64,000 nt of DNA from Ventricola sp036297385 (lineage in GTDB: Bacteria; Bacillota; Clostridia; Christensenellales; Aristaeellaceae): the NCBI GenBank assembly GCA_036297385.1, contig JAXJLD010000117.1:36580-100579 (forward strand), written 5' to 3'. Position numbers and translations under genes: made by a program. Within the stretch, counting starts at the first letter, position 1, and each line of letters starts with the position of its first letter. Positions 59,773 to 64,000 of the stretch are shown here, one piece after another. A model generated the notes under the pieces. That model ran no database searches. It was not told the origin of the DNA and saw nothing but the letters and a program-made list of their open reading frames with translations.

Positions 59773-61026
59773 TCACTCGCTCACACAGTTCTCGTAAAGC
59801 GGGAAGCGCTCACAGAGGTCGAGCACCTGACGGCGCACATCTTCGACTGCCGCCTCACCTTCACGGATCAGCTTCGCAATCCACTGCGCAATCTGCACCA
59901 TTTCAGGCTCCTTCATGCCGCGTGTCGTCACAGCCGGCGTGCCAATCCGCACGCCGCTGGTGACAAACGGACTGAGCGTTTCCTTCGGAATGGTGTTCTT
60001 GTTGACAGTGATGTTGGCTTGCCCCAGAAGGGCCTCAAGTTCCTTACCGGTCACGCCAGTGCCGGTCAAATCCAGCAGCATCAAATGATTGTCCGTTCCG
60101 CCAGAGACAAGCCGTATTCCTTCATCCGTAAGTGCTTTTGCCATCGCCTTCGCATTAAGGACAATCTGATGCTGATATGCCCGGAACGCCTCACTCTGCG
60201 CCTCTTTGAAGCATACAGCCTTGCCTGCGATCACGTGCTCCAGCGGGCCGCCCTGTGTGCCGGGGAAAATCGCTTTATCAATCGCCTTGGCATACTGTTC
60301 TTTGCATAGAATCATGCCTCCTCGCGGGCCACGCAGCGTCTTATGCGTGGTCGTCGTCACAAAATCCGCATAAGGCACAGGATTAGGATGCTCCCCTGCC
60401 GCCACCAAGCCGGCAATATGCGCCATATCGACCATTAACAAGCATCCGGCCCGATCCGCAATCTCGCGCAGACGCGCAAAGTCGATCACGCGCGGATACG
60501 CCGAAGCGCCCGCCACAATCATCTTCGGCTTGACCTCCACAGCTTGTTTCTCCAGCGCGTCATAATCGATCACTTCCGTGTCATCCGTCACGCCGTAGTC
60601 AACAAAATGAAAGTACTTTCCAGACAAATTGACCGGGCTTCCATGCGTCAAATGGCCGCCATGAGAAAGATTCATTCCCATGACCGTGTCACCCGGATTA
60701 AGCATCGCAAAATAAACCGCCATATTCGCCTGCGCACCAGAATGCGGCTGAACATTGGCATGATCCGCACCAAAAAGCGCCTTTGCACGCTCGCGCGCAA
60801 GGTTCTCCACCACATCGACATATTGGCATCCACCGTAATAGCGCTTGCCCGGATAGCCTTCCGCATATTTATTGGTCAAATGCGAACCCATCGCTGCCAG
60901 CACAGCATCGCTGACAAAGTTCTCAGAAGCAATCAACTCGATATGCTCGCGCTGACGCTTCAGTTCGTCCTTCATCGCTGCACAAAGCTCAGGATCAGCC
61001 GCCTGAATGGCTCTGAAATCAATCAT
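59773..61026 (-). CDS. glyA: serine hydroxymethyltransferase
   Basis: Interconverts serine and glycine while loading tetrahydrofolate with a one-carbon unit. The 417 residues show LIASENFVS, NKYAEGYPGKRYYGGC, the active-site HGGHLTHG region, the PLP Lys in TTTTHKTLRGPRGG and the C-terminal GVRIGTPAVTTRGM. The frame runs up to ATG 61059, but that codon overlaps the -10 element. ATG 61026 with AAGGTGG about nine bases upstream gives the usual length and is preferred. Confidence 0.96.
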   Translation of the reverse strand: MIDFRAIQAADPELCAAMKDELKRQREHIELIASENFVSDAVLAAMGSHLTNKYAEGYPGKRYYGGCQYVDVVENLARERAKALFGADHANVQPHSGAQANMAVYFAMLNPGDTVMGMNLSHGGHLTHGSPVNLSGKYFHFVDYGVTDDTEVIDYDALEKQAVEVKPKMIVAGASAYPRVIDFARLREIADRAGCLLMVDMAHIAGLVAAGEHPNPVPYADFVTTTTHKTLRGPRGGMILCKEQYAKAIDKAIFPGTQGGPLEHVIAGKAVCFKEAQSEAFRAYQHQIVLNAKAMAKALTDEGIRLVSGGTDNHLMLLDLTGTGVTGKELEALLGQANITVNKNTIPKETLSPFVTSGVRIGTPAVTTRGMKEPEMVQIAQWIAKLIREGEAAVEDVRRQVLDLCERFPLYENCVSE

Positions 61027-61057
61027 GAGAGGCACCACCTTGTCCTGTTTTTGTTTC

Positions 61058-61086
61058 ATTATACCTATAAGTCATACATAAATCAA
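61058..61086 (-). promoter_or_regulatory. glyA promoter
   Basis: Minus-strand TTGATT (61081-61086), 17-bp spacer, TATAAT (61058-61063). Confidence 0.78.
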
Positions 61087-61205
61087 GCTTCCATTTTTTA
61101 CGTTTTGTTATGTCTCGCTGACCATATTTTGAAACATCTCATATTGCCCATTTCTAGCAAAAAACCACATCAAATCCGACACTTCGCCATGTAGAAAAAC
61201 ATAAC

Positions 61206-61233
61206 AAAAAGAGGAGCGCCGAAACGCTCCCCT
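61206..61233 (-). terminator. terminator after rnfB
   Basis: On the minus strand AGGGGAGCG and CGCTCCTCT pair with one mismatch around six bases, then TTTTTG follows. It closes the rnf operon. Confidence 0.85.
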
Positions 61234-61263
61234 TCTCAGGACCTATCTTCTATCCAGATGCAC

Positions 61264-62340
61264 TCAGGCCTTCTGCTCCGGAGCCTTGGCAGCCGGCTTT
61301 GCCGCTGCGGCAACAGGCGCTTTCTTGACCTTGTCCATCTTGTTGCGCGGCGCACGGCGGTCGCGCAGGGTGATCGCCTTACGCGGGCACTTGGCAACAC
61401 ATTCACCACAGCCGGTGCAAGCACCAAGCACCTTGTGCTTCTGCTTGAGTGCACCTTCAATCGCATCAAACTTGCACTGCTTGGTACAGAGCGTGCAGCC
61501 AACACACTTGTCCTGATCGATGTACGCTTCCTTGCGGTTCTCGTAGTCCGCAGTCATCGCGCCAGTCGGGCAGGCATCGGCACAGGCCATGCAGCCTACG
61601 CACTTCTCGTAATCAATCTTCGGGACGCCGTTCTCCATGGTCAGCGCACCAAAGTTACAGGCTTTGACACAAGCTTCGCAGCCCACGCACGCCTTGTCGC
61701 ATTTTTCCTTGAGGGCATTGCCCTTGCCCGGATTGTGGCAGGCAATCTGCACATCGCGGTCAGCAGGCTGCATACTCAGCACATGATGCGGGCAAACCGC
61801 CACACACTTCTTGCAGCCCTGGCACTTCTCCTTATCGACAACGGCAATCTTCTTCACCGGGTCGACATGGATCGCATCGAACGGGCAAGCACGCTCGCAG
61901 GTGCCCAGACCCAGACAGGCATACTGGCACGCCTTCGAACCACTATCTACCAGAGAGGCCGCAATGCAGTCCTCAATGCCCTGATAGTTCTTCTCCGCGC
62001 AGTGATCGCCGTGACCCTGGCAGGCAACAGTAGCCACCATGCGCACGCCAGCAGTCGCAGAAACGCCCATGATTTCCGCCATAGCAGCGGTACACTTCGC
62101 ACCGCCAACGGCACAAGCGCCTACCTCTGCTTTGCCCTCGGCAACAGCGGCAGCATAGCCATCGCAGCCCGGGTAGCCGCAGGCGCCGCAGTTAGCGCCC
62201 GGCAGACACTCGCGCAGCGCATCGACAGTCGGGTTAGACGGCACCGCGAAAACGCGACCGGTCACGCCCAGCAGCGCACCGAAAACCAAACCCAGCACAC
62301 TGATGACGAGCGCTGCGGTAAGAATCGCAGTAATACTCAC
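61264..62340 (-). CDS. rnfB: Rnf complex subunit RnfB
   Basis: Entry point for electrons from ferredoxin into the ion-pumping Rnf complex. The 358-residue protein has an N-terminal membrane helix, the Fe-S domain GANCGACGYPGCDGYA and a polyferredoxin region. There I count five regular CxxCxxCxxxC motifs and one variant (C-x3-C-x5-C-x3-C), so up to six further [4Fe-4S] clusters. The C-terminus is a Lys/Ala/Pro-rich tail. The start is GTG 62340 with GGGAGGA upstream. Last gene of the rnf operon. Confidence 0.95.
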   Translation of the reverse strand: MSITAILTAALVISVLGLVFGALLGVTGRVFAVPSNPTVDALRECLPGANCGACGYPGCDGYAAAVAEGKAEVGACAVGGAKCTAAMAEIMGVSATAGVRMVATVACQGHGDHCAEKNYQGIEDCIAASLVDSGSKACQYACLGLGTCERACPFDAIHVDPVKKIAVVDKEKCQGCKKCVAVCPHHVLSMQPADRDVQIACHNPGKGNALKEKCDKACVGCEACVKACNFGALTMENGVPKIDYEKCVGCMACADACPTGAMTADYENRKEAYIDQDKCVGCTLCTKQCKFDAIEGALKQKHKVLGACTGCGECVAKCPRKAITLRDRRAPRNKMDKVKKAPVAAAAKPAAKAPEQKA

Positions 62341-62365
62341 TTCAGTTTCCTCCCTCGCTCTACGC

Positions 62366-62941
62366 TTAAATCAGGCCGTTGAAGCCGTTGAACGCCACGG
62401 CCATCAGGCCTGCCGTAATCAGCGCACCGGTAAAGCCTTCCATCCACTTGGGCATATTGCCAACAGCCAGACGCTCACGAATGCCCGCAAACAGGCAGAT
62501 CGAGAGCGTGTAGCCCAGCGCAGAAGCCGCACCGTTGACAACGGACAGAATCAGGTTGTAGCCTTCGGTGACGTTGAGCTGAGCCACGCCCAGCACAGCA
62601 CAGTTGGTGGTAATCAGCGGGAGATAAACGCCCAGCGCCTGATACAGGGACGGCATCATCTTCTTGAGCGCCATTTCAACGATCTGAACCAGCACAGCGA
62701 TAACCAGAATGAAGGCGATCGTCTGCAGGTACTCCAGTCCGAGCGGAACCAGAAGGAATGCATTGATCATGTACGCAACAAGGGATGCCATCGCCATGAC
62801 GAAGGTAACAGCCATACCCATGCCAAATGCGGTTTCCAACTTCTTAGAAACACCCAGGAACGGACAGATGCCATAGAAGCGAGACATCGCAAAGTTGTTG
62901 ACAAAGATGGAGCCAATCAGGATCGTAAGAATCTTATCCAT
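62366..62941 (-). CDS. rnfA: Rnf complex subunit RnfA
   Basis: Membrane subunit of 191 residues with six helices, homologous to RnfE/NqrE. It has the two half-repeats with a Cys each, RFYGICPFLGVSKK and LITTNCAVLGVA, which hold a membrane-embedded iron centre in Rnf/Nqr. It lies 25 bp before rnfB and 12 bp after rnfE. Confidence 0.95.
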   Translation of the reverse strand: MDKILTILIGSIFVNNFAMSRFYGICPFLGVSKKLETAFGMGMAVTFVMAMASLVAYMINAFLLVPLGLEYLQTIAFILVIAVLVQIVEMALKKMMPSLYQALGVYLPLITTNCAVLGVAQLNVTEGYNLILSVVNGAASALGYTLSICLFAGIRERLAVGNMPKWMEGFTGALITAGLMAVAFNGFNGLI

Positions 62942-62953
62942 GCTTTTTCCTCC

Positions 62954-63550
62954 TTACGCCTTCTTCGGCAGCAGCTTGTTCATGAGCGCCATCATCAGGC
63001 CCAGCACGATGAAGCCACCCGCCGGCTTAACCAGCAGATCCATCGGCATATAGCTCGCAGGCATCACCTGAATGCCCAGCAGCGTGCCAGCGCCAAACAG
63101 CTCGCGAACCGCGCAGATCATGGTGATCGCAACGGTGAAGCCCAGACCCATGCCCAGACCATCGACGACCGCCGGGATCGGCTTGTTCTTGAAGGCAAAC
63201 GCTTCCGCGCGGCCAAAGATGATGCAGTTAACGACGATCAGCGGGATGAACACGCCCAGCGCGGCATCAAGTGCCGGCAGGAACGCCTTAATCAGAAGCT
63301 GAACAATGGTCACGAACGTCGCGATAACGACGATAAATGCGGGAATACGGATCTGATCGGGAATTGCCTTGCGCAGCAGAGAAATGACCAGATTAGAGAA
63401 AACAAGGACGAACGTCGTGGCCAAGCCCATACCAATGCCATTGCTGACAGCGGTCGTGATGGCCAGCGTCGGACACATGCCCAGCACCATGCGGAACGTG
63501 GGGTTCTCGTCGATGATGCCGTTCATGAAGATTTTGCGAAGCTCCTTCAT
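62954..63550 (-). CDS. rnfE: Rnf complex subunit RnfE
   Basis: Membrane subunit of 198 residues with six helices, paralogous to RnfA and NqrD. It has NPTFRMVLGMCPTLAITTA and IPLIVVNCIIFGRAEAFA with one Cys each, matching the RnfA pattern. It starts directly after the rnfG stop and is followed by rnfA, the order G-E-A-B seen in clostridial rnfCDGEAB operons. Confidence 0.95.
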   Translation of the reverse strand: MKELRKIFMNGIIDENPTFRMVLGMCPTLAITTAVSNGIGMGLATTFVLVFSNLVISLLRKAIPDQIRIPAFIVVIATFVTIVQLLIKAFLPALDAALGVFIPLIVVNCIIFGRAEAFAFKNKPIPAVVDGLGMGLGFTVAITMICAVRELFGAGTLLGIQVMPASYMPMDLLVKPAGGFIVLGLMMALMNKLLPKKA

Positions 63551-64000
63551 TTACTGCACCTCCTCATTGCGGACATGCGCCGCGATCGCGTCCAGTGCGC
63601 TGTTGACCGCATTGCTGGTCACAGTCACACCGGCCACGGTATCATACTTAGCATCCGTGATATTCTGACCCACCAACGCGGACAGCGCATCATCTGTCAG
63701 CGCGATGTAGCCCTTGTCCTCGCTGTTTTCCGGGCAGGTAGCCGCCACAATCACACCCGCATCATCCACGGAAATGCGCAGCGTGAAGGTCTTTTTGGCC
63801 ATGCCCTTGACCTGCATCTCGTAGGTCTTAGCGACATCGCCAACAGCAGCCACAGAAACCGCTTCATCAGCAGCAGCAGCCTTGAACGCCTCGTTGATCG
63901 CATTGGAGGTCAGCGTCACACCGGACTTCACGTCGATCTGCGCAGTCGCCACATCCTGACCCACCACCGCGTCAAAGCCCGCGGCAATCAGGTCCGCGCC
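63551..64000 (-). CDS. rnfG: Rnf complex subunit RnfG (N-terminal part outside window)
   Basis: FMN-bearing subunit exposed outside the membrane. The frame is open to base 64000, so only the last 149 residues are visible. FMN attaches covalently to Thr of an SGATxT-type motif; here SGVTLTSNAINEA and, about 90 residues later, AGVTVTSNAVNSA both resemble it. The two flanks (VVGQDVATAQID and LVGQNITDAKYD) are also alike, so the FMN-binding unit appears duplicated. The call rests on position before rnfE and these motifs. Confidence 0.88.
   Translation of the reverse strand, partial: GADLIAAGFDAVVGQDVATAQIDVKSGVTLTSNAINEAFKAAAADEAVSVAAVGDVAKTYEMQVKGMAKKTFTLRISVDDAGVIVAATCPENSEDKGYIALTDDALSALVGQNITDAKYDTVAGVTVTSNAVNSALDAIAAHVRNEEVQ

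Overview
The window is a dense stretch of bacterial chromosome, about 55 percent G+C by eye, with very few gaps. Gene content points to an anaerobic, low-complexity-genome Bacillota of class Clostridia. The signs are an Rnf complex, an F-type ATP synthase whose c subunit has Na+-type ligands, SpoIVFA/SpoIVFB-like genes next to the mre/rodA cluster, a DUF1292 protein, the long clostridial form of HflX, and strong AGGAGG ribosome binding sites. No rRNA, tRNA, CRISPR array, prophage or insertion sequence was seen. Nothing allows a genus to be named. Recurrent vegetative promoters have 17-18 bp spacers and often an extended -10 (TGnTATAAT).

Layout. 1-5161 (+): mutS (5' end cut off), mutL, miaA. 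5278-5981: xpt with its own promoter and terminator. 6069-15625 (+): a cell-shape cluster of maf, mreB, mreC, mreD, mrdA (PBP2), a degenerate MinD-like ATPase, rodA, a catalytically dead LytM-like protein and an SpoIVFB-like M50 protease. 15622-19231: a DEAD-box helicase, a small convergent unknown gene, a DUF1292 gene, lexA (-), a divergent cysteine-rich mini-protein and a GNAT acetyltransferase. 19244-22564 (-): a tyrosine recombinase, rnhA, proC, upp. 22629-25923 (+): lgt with a C-terminal extension, pncB, recX. 26011-33040 (-): a complete nine-gene atp operon. 33163-38592 (-): a secreted unknown protein and a four-gene CUT1 sugar importer. 38669-41506 (+): an AI-2E family permease, then an XRE/S24 LexA-like regulator coupled to a SprT-like metalloprotease. 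41695-44568 (+): clpB under a CtsR-like operator. 44577-46670 (-): a GNAT protein and a MATE exporter. 46664-52257 (+): a VOC enzyme and a BMP-type nucleoside ABC importer. 52274-53033 (+): mntP behind a manganese (yybP-ykoY) riboswitch. 53360-59644 (-): galE, then an operon of a NifS-like desulfurase, HflX with a JAMM-like N-terminal domain, two M15 carboxypeptidases and a cyclase-family hydrolase. 59692-61086 (-): glyA. 61206-64000 (-): rnfB, rnfA, rnfE and part of rnfG, running off the end.

How it fits together. Rnf would build an ion gradient from ferredoxin oxidation, and the F-ATPase, with a two-carboxylate c subunit, would use it; Na+ is the likely ion. DNA repair (mutS/L, lexA, recX) and protein quality control (clpB, possibly the SprT-like protein) are well represented. 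Purine and pyrimidine salvage (xpt, upp, the BMP importer), NAD salvage (pncB) and one-carbon metabolism (glyA) are the main metabolic genes. The least ordinary items are the S24/SprT pair, the JAMM-like domain in HflX, the MinD-like protein without its signature lysine, and the cysteine-rich gene divergent from lexA across an SOS-type box.
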